A stretch of 42,193 bases of DNA from Chara braunii (taxonomy: Eukaryota; Streptophyta; Charophyceae; Charales; Characeae), in assembly GCA_003427395.1 (NCBI GenBank), contig BFEA01000037.1, positions 654,870 through 697,062 of the forward strand, in the 5' to 3' direction. The stretch's first letter is position 1. Each line of letters starts with the position of its first letter. The position numbers and the translations under genes are program-made. The notes under the pieces are model-generated. The model saw nothing but the letters and a program-made list of their open reading frames with translations. It was not told where the DNA came from and made no database searches. Of this stretch, positions 1-10,583 are shown piece after piece.

Positions 1-10
1 GGGGGGGGGG

Positions 11-59
<49 letters not shown>
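1..59. repeat. G-run and (AG)n microsatellite at window edge
   Basis: Thirteen G are followed by about 23 AG dinucleotides. It is simple low-complexity sequence. A second, longer AG tract lies at 32643-32818. The G run at the very edge may mark an assembly boundary. Confidence 0.95.
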
Positions 60-62
<3 letters not shown>

Positions 63-574
63 AAAGCAAGACCGGCTGGCAAATAATAGGGGCAGTTGTG
101 GCAACTGCAAAGCAAATTAGAGGAAGCCAGCCAGACTGAACCAAGCCTCGTTGGGGAATTTTTTTTTCATGAACTACACTAAATACGAGGGGGTGTCCGC
201 CATGCCTACGTGCGGCGCAGACCTGCTCCTCCTCATCCTGACCACAGCACAAAAACAAAAGAAATTGTGGCCAAAGTTTGGTACAACTCGGTCCTCAGCT
301 CGGCCAGGTGGTGCAATGTGAGCTGAGTGATATCATGGTTATGGATGATACTATGGAGGCTGGGGGATTTAATGTGGACTTCGCAGTACCATGTGGGGTG
401 GTTCATACTGTGTGGACTTGATGGTACTAACACACACAGCCATTAGACACGCGCACACACCCAGCCATTACATACGAATGAGTATCCTTAAGAGGACATA
501 CAAAATACAGGAATATACCTCCACCTTTGCTCTGCCTTCTTTCATAGTGTACAAGTGGGCCGTTTTGGCACACG
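60..574. other. Unassigned flank left of element B
   Basis: No coding region or RNA gene is recognisable here. The last 45 bases (about 530-574, around CAAGTGGGCCGTTTTGGCA) resemble 29951-29993 (CAAGTGGGCTGTTATGGCA), each preceded by a CTCTGCC pyrimidine stretch, so at least this part is a dispersed repeat. The flank ends exactly where the LTR of element B begins (TGCAAGG). Confidence 0.5.
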
Positions 575-907
575 TGCAAGGAAGATGAGCAATAGCGAAC
601 TTCAGCAATCAAACAGCATCATATACACCAGACCAGATAGTCATGACCTCAAACCAACAGCAGAATTGCATCACGAGTTTCACCAAATAAGAAGACCCCA
701 AGAGCTCATAAATTGACAATACTGGTAAAGTCTCATCATCATCATCAATGAAGAACCAATGTTGATATCCTATGTGGCGCTCGGCGCCCAGACTACAGAT
801 GGCAGATCCTATCTAGCCTAGACTACAATGCCGAAGATGACGTCAACAGCTTTCCTGAAGTACGAGCATACAGCGACCAATGTCGCACGCTTCCAGCACC
901 AGGTATG
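575..907 (-). repeat. Element B 3' LTR, outer part
   Basis: This stretch aligns along its length with 14228-14558, sharing words such as CAGATGGCAGATCCTATCTA and GAGTTTCACCAAATAAGA. It begins TGCAAGGAAG, as the right LTR begins TGCAAGGAAA. It breaks at ...CACCAGGTATG, where element A starts. The rest of the LTR resumes at 9945. Confidence 0.85.
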
Positions 908-1987
908 TGTTATGAACTTGGTTGTCTGACGAATTTTATCGCCACTCACACACAGACAATCTCACACATGCCCATACATGCATAAGAGAAGAGGAGAGAG
1001 GAGACAGAGTCCAAACTGCACACAGGTGAAAATAAGCAGCGGAAAGCAATCATGCACAAATGGGGAGAGAACACACAGTGTTGCTCACTCTCTGACACAA
1101 TTCCCAACAACCAATCACAAGAAAGAACCTGCGAAGATCACAATTGAAAATGACACTGATGATGAGCCACTCAAATCATTATCGTAACAGAGTTTGTTCC
1201 AGTATCTTGCCACTCTCAGAACTCACACCCCACTCTCTATCCTACACCCAGTTAGTAGCGCCACATCAGAACAGCCTCCCAGAGGCTAGCGCCAACCACC
1301 CTGATGAAGAACAGGTCCTGCGATGAAGTCTTCAGTGTCGATGGACAACTCGGACGAAGGAACAGGCAGCTATGGCTGCCACCACCCACGAGTACACAGT
1401 GTAGAGCCTCGGTATAGCCCGGCCATATGCAGAAACCCCCAGGGGTAGATGCGCTGAGGATGCCCCAGCTATGGCAGACTCAGGCTGGGCCGGCTATGGC
1501 TGTTGTCAACGGCGAGTCTCAGGATGCCGCCTGTACATAGATACTGCCACCAACTTGCTTGGCTTCTCCAACGCTGCTTCGCGAGAAATGAACTGCCAAA
1601 AGTCCTGAACCGATGGGCCTAACCTATCTATAGACTGCCTAGACCTAGACCGGACTGACTGACCGACCGGTACCGTTGCTCTTTCGGCCTTTCGGCCTCT
1701 ACCGGACCCGGCTATAGGCTATAGGACCGTCTAGCAGTATAGGCCACTTAGGGCCTGTCTGTCCTAGGGGTAGCTCGGGCCTGCTATCAGCAGTTAGGGT
1801 AGCTGTAGAAATTCGGGTTAGTGCTGGGCCTATATTTTCCCAGATTTGCAGATATGTCCCTCACGAATTTCCTCACAGATAGGTCTCTCGGTTAGCCCTC
1901 AGCCAAACAAAATTAGGAATCTAGCCCTACCGGTTAGTATACAGCCTCGCAGTCAATCTCGGCAGTGGAAATCAGCAAGTCATTGCA
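908..1987 (-). repeat. Element A 3' LTR (left copy), 1080 bp
   Basis: It aligns end to end with 8796-9944. It starts TGTTATGAAC and ends TCATTGCA on the plus strand. Internal features include a duplicated GGCTATAGGCTATAGG word near 1710 and TTTCGGCC repeats near 1683. The integrase reading frame runs 16 bases into this LTR and stops at 1972-1974. Confidence 0.93.
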
Positions 1988-3321
1988 GGCTTACCCTCCC
2001 CGGGAGCGAGGACCTCCGAGCTAGGGATGCAGGCGAGGTGAACGGGGAGGAAGGTTGCCCTTCTGAGCCGCTTCATATCGCAATACAATGGACTTGTTGT
2101 CTTGATCAGGTCTCTTCTGTAGAACCATCGGCTCTCAGAAGGAGGCTGAAAAGCAAACCTGACAAGATACTGCCGATCGAGGCATGTGCCCCACTCATCC
2201 TCAATCCGGTCAATGTCATATCCCTTGCCAGGGATTGGCGGACCGAACTGAGGGGGCCAGTTTGGGAATGCATCAGCTGGAGTGAAAGGCAGCAGCTTGG
2301 ATGCATGAAAGACCGGATAGGTACGTAGATGCAGCGGGACGTGGATGACGTACGACGGACCGAAGGGATCAGCGCCCACTGTATCTAGGACCTGCCACGG
2401 ACCCAGGTAGCGTGGCAATAGCTTGGGGGAGATATCCTCCTCCCTCGACAGCTCAGAACTGGCCACCCAGACATGATCACCAGTGCGGATGGGGGAAGGC
2501 TGCCTGTTTCGATTGGCTTGTTCAATCATAGCCTTTTGGGCTTTGAACAAGTTCGCGCGGGCTCTTTCCACATCTAAACGATAACGCCTGGCGAAATCTG
2601 CTGTGCCTGGTGTCAGATCAGGCTTAGCCTTGTCGATGATGTCATCGAGAGACTGTCGTGGTTCACGTCCCCAGTGTAACCGGTAGGGACTGAACCCTGT
2701 CGAGGAGTGGACAGACATGTTATACATGAGTTGTGCCCTCGCCAAGTGAAGATCCCAGTCCTGTTGATCTGGCGAGATGACAGGACGCAGCAGCTGGAAT
2801 AAGACTTGGTTCATCACTTCAGCCAAACCATTGGCTTCAGGATGATGACCGAAAGTCATGTCCAGTCGTGAGTGCGGATAGTCCCTACAGTAGGACTGCC
2901 ACTCATCGCTGCAAAATCTGGGGTCCCGGTCACTGACTATGGAAGTGGGCGATCCATGGTGTGTGACCCACCTCTCAGAAAAGGTTGTTCTCACAGCCGG
3001 TACATTAGCTACCTCTGGCAAGGGGATGAACTCTGCGTATTTGGAGAACCTGTCCACGTAGACCATAACCTGATGCATGTCGCGAGGGGTGGTCTTGCTT
3101 AAATCTGTAAAGTCTATCAACACAGATTGGGCAGGGCCATCAGGTATGGGTAAGGGTTTGAGCAGTCCCAAAGGAGGTTTACGCTGAACCTTGTTCCTTT
3201 GGCAAAGCTCACAGGTGTCCACATAACGCAACATATCACTCCGCATCTCCTTCCAGAAGAAGCGCTGCGACAGGGCTGCATAAGACTTTAGGAACCCAAA
3301 ATGTCCACGGGCATCATGACA
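1972..3321 (-). pseudogene. pol: Element A integrase with chromodomain-like C-terminus
   Basis: This is the last Pol domain; it inserts cDNA into chromosomes. In order on the minus strand: zinc-binding HX4H (near 3310) and CELC (near 3209), the first catalytic Asp in the IDFTD motif, the second in SDRDPRF, the catalytic Glu in NGLAEVMN, then the C-terminal DNA-binding part (HASKLLPF) and a chromodomain-like tail (from YDIDRIEDEW to RRDLIKT). The open frame from 3246 is 424 codons without a stop. Upstream, the frame reaches about 3321, where a one-base shift separates it from the RNase H/linker part. All three catalytic residues are present, so this domain is the best preserved of the element. 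It ends inside the LTR. Confidence 0.9.
1988..2003 (-). other. Candidate polypurine tract of element A
   Basis: On the minus strand the bases just before the 3' LTR read CCGGGGAGGGTAAGCC. The purine core GGGGAGGG is a few bases from the LTR edge, where plus-strand DNA priming should start. It lies inside the end of the integrase frame. It is not a perfect purine run. Confidence 0.5.
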
Positions 3322-3322
3322 C

Positions 3323-3778
3323 TCACATCAGCAGTGTCCTGAGCCGCTGGTCCTGAGGAATGCACAAGCACTCCTCACCTCTGTTGCAAGTGTACAGCAG
3401 GTCTGAACTCAGAGCATAGCCTGGTTCAAAGTTAGGATCTACTTGCAGATTCCTGACAATGGGCCCGAAAGTCTCGTCCTCAGGCAGTAGACGAGCAATG
3501 GTCTGACGGGTCTCTTCTCCAAAGGAGTGAGTAGAGGAGATCAGCGCAAAAGAGTCAGGCCTATGAGAAAGGGCATCTGCTACTTTATTGTAGCAGCCCT
3601 TCTTGTGCTTCAGTTCAAAGTCAAACATGTCAATGAATTGAATGTACCATGCCAATTTGTCATTCAACTCTCCCTGGGACTTCATCCACTGCAAGGTGGA
3701 GTGATCTGAAAAGATCTTGAAGTGCCTGCCCAGGAGAAAGTGCTTCCAATGTTTCAGGGCACAGACAAGAGCATAAAA
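3323..3778 (-). pseudogene. pol: Element A RNase H end and linker fragment
   Basis: This carries on in the same frame after a TAG at 3779-3781, which replaces a codon just after STYEK. Recognisable Ty3 RNase H/connection words are DHSTLQWM and KKGCYNKVADALSHRPD. The frame ends at TGA 3323-3325, next to the one-base shift into integrase. The stop at 3779 would truncate the polyprotein in mid RNase H. Confidence 0.85.
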
Positions 3779-4948
3779 CTATTTCTCGTAGGTAGAGTCC
3801 TGGAGCTTTTGAGTCTTGATCTTCTTACCCATGAACTCTACAGGTCGTAGACCATTCCCATCATTCTGCTGAAGAACTGCCCCAATGCCATACTGACTGG
3901 CGTCAGTGGTCAGGATGAATGGCAGAGTGGGGTGAGGTAACTTCAGGACAGGCGCACGAGTCAAGGCCTTCTTGAGTCGTGTGAAGGCCAACTGACAGTG
4001 GAGGGACCAAAGAAAGGGAGTGTCCTTCTTTGTTAGGTTAGTCAGGGGTGCAGCCACTGCAGAAAAGTTTCTGACAAACTTTCTGTAGTAGGAGGCTAGA
4101 CCCATGAAGGACCGGACATCCCTCACTGTCTGAGGCTGAGGCCACTCCTGAATAGCAGCAATCTTGGCTGCTTCAGGAGCCAGGCCATCTCCAGAGATTA
4201 CATGGCCCAGATAGATAACAGAGGGAACTCCAGAAGAGGACTTCTCCTGGTTGATCTTATACTGGCTGTCACGTAATGATTGAAGAACTAGAGCCAAGTG
4301 CTCCGCATGTTCCCTGGCAGTTTTGCTGAATACCAGGATGTCATCCAGGTAGACAACCATAAAGTTGTCCAGGTAAGGCCTGAAGATGCGGTGCATCTCT
4401 GTCTGGAAAGTGCCTGGGGCGTTGCAAAGTCCAAATGGCATGACCAGGAACTCGTAGGTCCCATGCCTGGTCTTGAAGGCTGTCTTGTAGACATCCTCCT
4501 CTGCCATCTCAATCTGGTGATAACCAGATTTGAGGTCGACTTTGCTGAACGTTGTAGAGCCCTGCACCATGTCCAGTAGGTCATCGATCCTAGGAAGGGG
4601 CTCAGTATTCTTCCTAGTGATCTTATTGAGACACCTGTAGTCAATGCACATTCTGAACTCGTCGTTCCCTTTGGGTACAAAGAGAACAGGTGCACCAAAT
4701 TCAGATGTGCTGGGTCTGATCCAACCTTTGCTGGTCAGGTCTCAATTTCTGAGCTCCTCAAGCTCAGCAGGGGACATCCTGTAGATGCGGCCCTTGGGAG
4801 GGACCGCTCCAGGCAGCAGCTCGATGTGATGCTTGGTTGGCCAGTTGGGTAACCCAAAGGGCTCCTGCGTCAGATCAGTGTACTGGTCCACTACCTGCTG
4901 TATCTCAGGAGGACAGGAAACAGGGGGAGCATCTGTTTGCTTGACCAA
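3779..4948 (-). pseudogene. pol: Element A reverse transcriptase and start of RNase H
   Basis: The reverse transcriptase makes cDNA from the element RNA. The frame covers the N-terminal RIYRMSPAELEELR box, an in-frame TGA at 4742-4744, then CIDYR, the first catalytic Asp in FSKVDLKSGYHQI, MPFGLCNAPGTFQ, and the active-site YLDD (about 4340-4351) in VVYLDDILVFSK. RNase H begins with TTDASQYGIGAVLQQ, whose Asp is a metal ligand. The catalytic motifs are intact; the TGA at 4742 and the TAG at 3779 are the lesions. A one-base loss in a T run near 4955 puts it out of frame with the protease upstream. Confidence 0.92.
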
Positions 4949-5676
4949 AAAGCAATAAACAGACGCTCATGATGGTACTGGCAAGAGAGAGCATGAAACT
5001 CCCTCGCTCTCAGGCAGTAGCAGGAGGTCTTAGGGTGATGCTCAGCAACAATCATGCATGGCAGATACACCCCCTGGCTGTCCGGTAGTTCAACTCTAGG
5101 GATCTGCCAGTCGATCCTAGGGTTGACTGCCCTCAACCACTGCATGGAGAACACCAAGTCAAAGGGAAGCTCAGGGAAGATATAGAAGTTCAGACTGTGT
5201 CTGACTTTTCCTGCAGTATTGAAGGTCACAGGGATGCCCTTGACCTTCTCCCTGATGCTGAGTACTGTAGAGTCACCAATCCGCACCAGCAACGATTGCT
5301 GCAGCTGCTGAACTTTCATGCCCAGGTGCAACTTTTTAACTGCACTGGAAGACATGAAGTTCCTGGTGGCCCCGCAGTCCAACAGCCCAGTGATCCTGGT
5401 GCTGTTGATCAGTGGCCGAAGCATGATGAGATCAGTCTTGCTCTTCTTCTGTTCCTTCGGATGAAGGAAGAAGGCAGCAATGGACTGAAGCTCATCCTGC
5501 CCGGGGTCCTGATCCGGGTCAGGATCCTCATAACAGAAGGATGTTGCCCGCGCAGTCCCCAAGCAATCAACATCACCTACAGTCTCAACTGAAACAGCTG
5601 CAGATTCACCTACCTGAGTAGATGAAGGTGCAACACTGGGGGGAACTGCAGTCCCTAGGGTCTGTTTCAATTTTTT
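4891..5676 (-). pseudogene. pol: Element A aspartic protease
   Basis: This is a retropepsin-like protease that would cut Gag-Pol. The active-site motif is LLDCGATRNF, with the catalytic Asp about 98 residues after the slip site and Cys in place of the usual Ser/Thr. A second conserved patch, FPELPFDLVFSMQWL, fits the usual ILGM(P/Q)WL region. The frame starts with no ATG: upstream it runs through AAAAAATTG at the gag end, so it is probably reached by ribosomal frameshifting. Its last 20 or so codons (after RLFIAFW) are out of frame, because one T seems lost from a run near 4955. The true continuation is in the reverse transcriptase frame. Confidence 0.88.
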
Positions 5677-7248
5677 GACTGCCCTAGGCCTGGCATGTAA
5701 GGGCAGTCCTTTAAAAAGTGTTGTCCCTCACATCTCAGGCAAACCCCTCTCTCCTTTCTTCTCCTCCAGACTCCCTCCTGGATCTTGAGGTCATGCCAGG
5801 GGAGTGTGGAGGGATTGAGAGGTTCAGTTGGCATGTGGACGTCTCTCGGCAGGTTAGGGCGCTAGGAAGAGGAAGGCCGACGTCCCTTGTCCTTCCCCTT
5901 GGCAGTGGCTGAGGCTGTGGTGGGAGAAGACTTTTTCTGCAACTGCAGAGCTCCCAAAACTGCCTGAGTCACGGTTGCTGCAACATTTGGCTCAGCAGCA
6001 GATCCAGTCCCAGCTGAAGGTGTATCAGCCTGGGAATCTGAGTCTGATCCTGAGGCAGACCCTACATGCGTGAAGGCTGCCTTTCCCTTTCTACCACCTC
6101 GAGGGAAGGCACCTCTCCTCCTATCAGAGGATGGGGCCTGGACATGGAGCTTGGCCTCCATTTCCAGGGCTGCACGGCCAAAGGACCTCCAGTCCTTGTG
6201 CCCAGCGCTGTAAAGAGCAACAGCAAACTTCTCAGGCGCTGCCCTGCAGAAGTTGGTCAACAAATCATCAGGGCTCATGACCAACCCAGGGGTGGAGGTG
6301 AGTTGCTCAAACTCAGCAAACAAGGCCTGCAAGGTCAGCGCGGGCCCGTTCCTTGTCTGCAAACCGGTCCTCCAGGGCCTGCAGAAGTCTGTCCACCCCC
6401 AACCCAAAAGCCCTGTCCTCCATGGACTGCTGCAGACTGCTGGAAGTTGAGGTGGCCCACTTCAGGGCGGGTCCCTCCAGCAGTCCCAGAACAGTCGCCA
6501 CCTTGGTCTGTTCTGCACTAATGAAGCCCCTCAAGTAGGCTTGGGTCCCAGCAGCCCAGTCCCCAACATCGGTCTTGGGGTCATCACCCCTAAACTTGTT
6601 GGGAGCAGGGATCTTGGGACCTCTCTGGTCTCCTGCAGTAACAGCAGCATAGGTGGCCTTTGCTGAGGCCTTTTGGGAAGGGGTGGATGACCGGGAAGAA
6701 TGTATTGAGCCAGCATGTGATGTATGTGGAGAGGAAGGGGGTGAAGAATGAGGAGAAGGTTTGGGCTGCAGCAGAGGGGGCTGAGGAGTGATCAGCTTGG
6801 CGGCTGCCAGCTGAGCAATCAAGCCCTGAATAGACTTCAGGATCTTAGTCTGCTGAGCTGACAGCTCGTCAACCCGATGCTCCAGCCGCACAAAACGATC
6901 ATCCCAGTTTGTGAACTGGGAGCTGATGATCTTGTGCTCCAACAGGATCATTTATGCCATGTGCTTGGTGACCTGGGAGCAACGATCATCAGTGAGCGAC
7001 CTCTCTAGCTGCTGCAACAGATATTCCCTTCTGGAATGATTTGTTGCAGCCTCTAGTTCAGCAGCCTCGTGCTGTTCCACTTTTGCAAGTCTGGCCTGTT
7101 GCTGCCGCAGTTGTTCTTCTAACTCTTTCTTCAGCCGCTGAGTAGCAGTTAGAGGTGGAGAAGGGGGAGTGGAGGCTGATGGTTGTTCACCTTCCACCTT
7201 CATCACCACCTCCACCTGTGGCTGCTGCTTTGTCCCCTGCTCAGACAT
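5667..7248 (-). pseudogene. gag: Element A gag
   Basis: This is the structural capsid/nucleocapsid protein. The ATG at 7248 (AAAATGT context) opens a Gln/Glu-rich coiled-coil-like start. An in-frame TAA at 6952-6954 is followed at once by a 212-codon stretch holding a second coiled coil, a Pro/Ser-rich linker and the Ty3 Gag core (KTDVGDWAAGTQAYLRGF). A frameshift near 6340-6360 moves to the frame that ends the Gag core (VALYSAGHKDWRSFGRAALE). A TAG at 5862-5864 precedes a zinc knuckle, CLRCEGQHFLKDC (near 5705-5745), with three rather than the usual four residues between the second Cys and His. Gag ends at TGA 5667-5669, right after the slip site. Confidence 0.85.
5670..5676 (-). promoter_or_regulatory. 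Candidate -1 ribosomal slip site A AAA AAT at gag/pol junction
   Basis: In the zinc-knuckle frame the codons read TCA AAA AAT TGA, so a perfect X XXY YYZ heptamer lies directly before the Gag stop. The protease frame is exactly -1 relative to Gag at this point and stays open through the site. Pausing structure downstream was not computed. The alternative is that a base was lost from the A run in this copy of a single-frame gag-pol. Confidence 0.55.
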
Positions 7249-8780
7249 TTTCCCAGTTCAAAACAAAACCAAAAATAAAATAAACAACAACCTGAGCTGC
7301 AGCGATAAACAGATTCCTGTAGACACACTGGAATCGCTGCAACACTCAGACACTGGAGTAGGTGGGTGAATAGGCAATCAGCGGGTTGGGTTAGAAGGGT
7401 GTCTCTGGGGTCAGGTGTCAGACAGACTGTAAGTCCAGCAAAATCAATCACACGATTTCCTTTTACTGACCCTGAACCACACTAGAGTTAGTAAACACAC
7501 TCCACTACTTTTCCAGAGACCCACTAGAATTCCAGTGCCCACTAGAAAGCAAGTGTCCTCAGTGAGAATGATCGAAAGTGGTTAGTACAGACAAAAGAGG
7601 TCAATCACAACAAGCGATGCAGACAGTTAACCTGTATCCTGACTCAGACTCAATTTTGAACTCTGATGACTTTGGCGACCATACCCTAGGGTATGGCGAA
7701 TTACAGTTTTCATTGTATCCAGTGAAATACTGCAAATCCAATCCTGCGATCCTACAGTATAGTCTATTTTTGGATTGCGATTCACTGGGGACTGACAGAA
7801 CTGATTCTGACGTACAGAATTGAAATTATGACTGACCCTAGGTAGCACAGGCTAAAAATAGACTCGGCGCAAAACAGCAATTCAGAGTATCACTACCTTT
7901 CCAGTACAGAATTCACTGTTTAAGCATCCCAGATCAATCACAATGCAGTATAGCAGTCACAGAACCAATTTGGACCCAAAAGAGTCAACATAGGATGAGA
8001 TATGAGCAGAGAGAGGTAGGGGAGAGATGGCTATGGTTGTCATGCAGTCTGCGATTTTCACATCCAGTCACTGACAGACAAATAGACCAATACAATTCAC
8101 TAAACTAACCCTATCTGGATCGCAATACAGGTAGGTGCATGGAACGGATTCACTTTCAGAGTATCTTGCAGGTGATGATGAAGATCTGGCTATGGCTGAT
8201 GATACCCTGATCTCGCCAATTTCCTCCAGATATTCCTCCTCACAATCCCACGCACAGAACTGCTTCAAATTCGTTGATCCTCCTCAGGATCCTGTAGCGC
8301 TGCACCCCTTCACCCCAGATACCCTGTATCTGGTCCTGTGGCGCCCAGTAGGCCAACACCAAAATATCTCGCCACAGTGCCTGGTAGCCGTTGATGCTAA
8401 AAATAGCCCCCGATGGGGTTATTTCTTCAGGAGATTGACACAGACTGTCAATCTCAGCCAGCGCTACCCAGGGATGATGCCGCTCAGGGTTCCCTGATGT
8501 CCTCAGGGGTAATTCGCCACTCTGGGGTAATTCGCAGTATTACCCTCAGGGTTGGCTATGGCGAATTAGCCCTGTACTCGCCACTTCTTGCCAAGCGCCC
8601 TGACAGGCTCAGTGCGCTTGCTCAGTGCAACCACTGAACACTTGATTCCACCGCTGAAAGTCTTCTTCCCTGCTGACTCGGCACTGGGGAAGATGAATCG
8701 CCATGAAACTCTCGCCAGTATATCGCCAGTTGAAGAAGATGCCTCAGTGCGCTCAACCCTCAGTGTTCCAATTCCAATCT
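7249..8780 (-). other. Element A long 5' leader, non-coding
   Basis: About 1.5 kb separates the primer site from the Gag start. I see no domain in any frame. The text has repeated words on the plus strand, for example GTATGGCGAATTA at 7690, CTATGGCGAATTA at 8556, and two GGTAATTCGC units near 8508 and 8527, so part of it grew by local duplication. It probably holds packaging/dimer signals, but none can be named. Confidence 0.6.
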
Positions 8781-8793
8781 TGCTCCGATACCA
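8781..8793 (-). other. Primer-binding site of element A (initiator Met tRNA)
   Basis: The minus strand reads TGGTATCGGAGCA two bases after the LTR end. It matches the usual plant initiator-Met site TGGTATCAGAGC with one A-to-G change. Elements B and C carry the unchanged TGGTATCAGAG. Confidence 0.88.
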
Positions 8794-8795
8794 AC

Positions 8796-9944
8796 TGTTA
8801 TGAACTTGGTTGTCTGACGAATTTTATCGCCACTCACACACAGACAATCTCACACATGCCCATACATGCATAAAAGAAGGGGAGAGAGGAGACAGAGTCC
8901 AAACTGCACACAGGTGAAAATAAGCAGCGGAAAGCAATCATGCACAGATGGGGAGAGAACACACAGTGTTTCTCACTCTCTGACACAACTCCCAACAACC
9001 AATCACAAGAAAGAACCTGGGAAGATCACAATTGAAAATTACACTGATGATGAGCCACTCAAACCATTATCGTAACAGAGTTTGTTCCAGTATCTCGCCA
9101 CTCTCAGAACTCACACCCCACTCTCTATCCTACACCCAGTTAGTAGCGCCACATCAGAACAGCCTCTGAGAGGCTAGCACCAACCACCCTGATGAAGAAC
9201 AAGTCTTGCGATGAAGTCTTCAGTGCCGATGGACAACTCGGCCGAAGGAACAGGCAGCTATGGCTGCCACCACCCACGAGTACACAGTGTAGAGCCTCGG
9301 TATAGCCCGACCATACGCAGATACCCCAGGGGTAGATGCGCTGAGGATGCCCCAACTATGGCAGACTCAGGCTGGGCCGGCTATGGCTGCTGTCAACGGC
9401 GAGTCTCAAGATGCCGCCTGTAGACAGATACCGCCACCAACTTGCTTGGCTTCTCCAACGCTGCTTCGCGAGAAATGAACTGCCAAAAGTCCTGAACCGA
9501 TGGGCCTAACCTATCTATAGACTNCCAACGCTGCTTCGCGAGAAATGAACTGCCAAAAGTCCTGAACCGATGGGCCTAACCTATCTATAGACTGCCTAGA
9601 CCTAGACCGGACTGACTGATCGACCAGTACCGTTGCTGTTTCGGCCTCTCGGCCTCTACCGGACCCGGCTATAGGCTATAGGACCGTCTAGCAGTATAGG
9701 CCACTTAGGGCCTGTCTGTCCTAGGGGTAGCCCGGGCCTGCTATCACCAGTTAGGGTAGCTGTAGAAATTCGGGTTAGTGCTGGGCCTATATTTTCCCAG
9801 ATTTGCACATATGTCCCTCACGAATTTCCTCACAGACAGGTCTCTCGGTTAGCCCTTAGCCAAACAAAATTACGAATCTAATCCTACCGGTTAGTATACA
9901 GCCTCGCAGTCAATCTCGGCAGTGGAAATCAGCAAGTCATTGCA
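8796..9944 (-). repeat. Element A 5' LTR (right copy), 1149 bp with 70 bp duplication at an N
   Basis: It is homologous to 908-1987 throughout. It is longer by about 70 bp, and this is fully explained by the repeat on the two sides of the N at 9524 (9455-9523 equals 9525-9593). Without it the lengths agree within one base. Confidence 0.93.
9455..9593. repeat. 69 bp exact tandem duplication joined by one N
   Basis: Bases 9455-9523 and 9525-9593 are identical and separated by a single N. The other LTR has only one copy. This looks like two overlapping contig ends placed side by side. Confidence 0.9.
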
Positions 9945-10525
9945 TATGTCTCTCGCCTCACTCACAACCTCGTTCCCCAACACACAGATGCCACTTGCAC
10001 CCTAGGACCACCCTGCGCCACACCCAGCTTACAGCAGCGCAGCTCGGCTATGGCTGCCTGCTCCTTCCTGCTCGCCCGTGAGCGCGTGAGTGCCAGCGTG
10101 GCAGCGCTTGCGCAGCATGCAGCCAGCACCTGAATCCCGAATGTGGAGGCAGGCCCTTTGCTATATCGAAGTGGCCTGCCTGCGTTCAGTCCCAGGAAGC
10201 TTCCAGTAGGCCCCGGTAGCCTAAGGCCCAGCACGTTCAAGAACAGGCCTTGGGCCTGAGGTGGTTGCATGCACCCAACTGCCTTTGGCCTGTGTTTGGC
10301 CCAGTACCCGTATCCAACCCAGGGCCTGCTTTCCATACATTCACACAGGCGGCCCAGGGCCTGGGTTCTCTCAACCAACTGGCGCTGCGCAACTGCCTGA
10401 ATTTCCTTAGTTGCGCAGTGGCCGAAATAGGGCCCTGAGGGCCTCGTCGGGCCTGCCTTCACTTAGGGCGGCCGACTTGCTCCAAAATGGGGCCGAATGG
10501 GGCTCATAGAGGCAGTGGCCTCGCA
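9945..10525 (-). repeat. Element B 3' LTR, inner part
   Basis: It continues the LTR interrupted at 907. CTCTCGCCTCACTCACAACC matches CTCTCACATCACTCTCAACC at 14553. About 330 bp (roughly 10040-10368) have no partner in the right LTR. The match then resumes with CTCTCAACCAACTGGCGCT and ends at GCCTCGCA in both. Confidence 0.85.
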
Positions 10526-10538
10526 TTCCCTCCTCCTT
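10526..10538 (-). other. Polypurine tract of element B
   Basis: The minus strand reads AAGGAGGAGGGAA directly before the LTR start TGCGAGGCC. It is an unbroken 13-base purine run in the expected place. Confidence 0.85.
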
Positions 10539-10583
10539 AGCTTCAACAGTCCTCTGAGAAGCGCAGTCTTCAACCATTGGGCG

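Larger units (their letters stand above)
908..9944 (-). mobile_element. Element A: nearly complete Ty3/Gypsy chromovirus-like retrotransposon
   Basis: This is a full-length element on the minus strand. The 5' LTR is at 8796-9944, the primer site at 8781-8793, a 1.5 kb leader, then gag (7248-5667), protease, reverse transcriptase, RNase H, integrase with chromodomain-like tail, polypurine tract and 3' LTR (908-1987). LTRs begin TG and end CA. TATG is present on both sides (904-907 and 9945-9948) as target duplication; the next base could extend it to TATGT if the terminal T is shared. By eye there are roughly 35-45 differences between the 1.08 kb LTRs, so insertion is old but younger than element B. 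Gag and pol together carry at least four in-frame stops and three frameshifts, so it is not autonomous now. Confidence 0.93.

Noticed and set aside
1846-2328. 160-codon plus-strand open frame
   Set aside because: It is antisense to the element A integrase and LTR and shows no domain of its own.
4288-4698. 136-codon minus-strand open frame overlapping reverse transcriptase
   Set aside because: It is a shifted-frame shadow of the reverse transcriptase, which has all motifs in the other frame.
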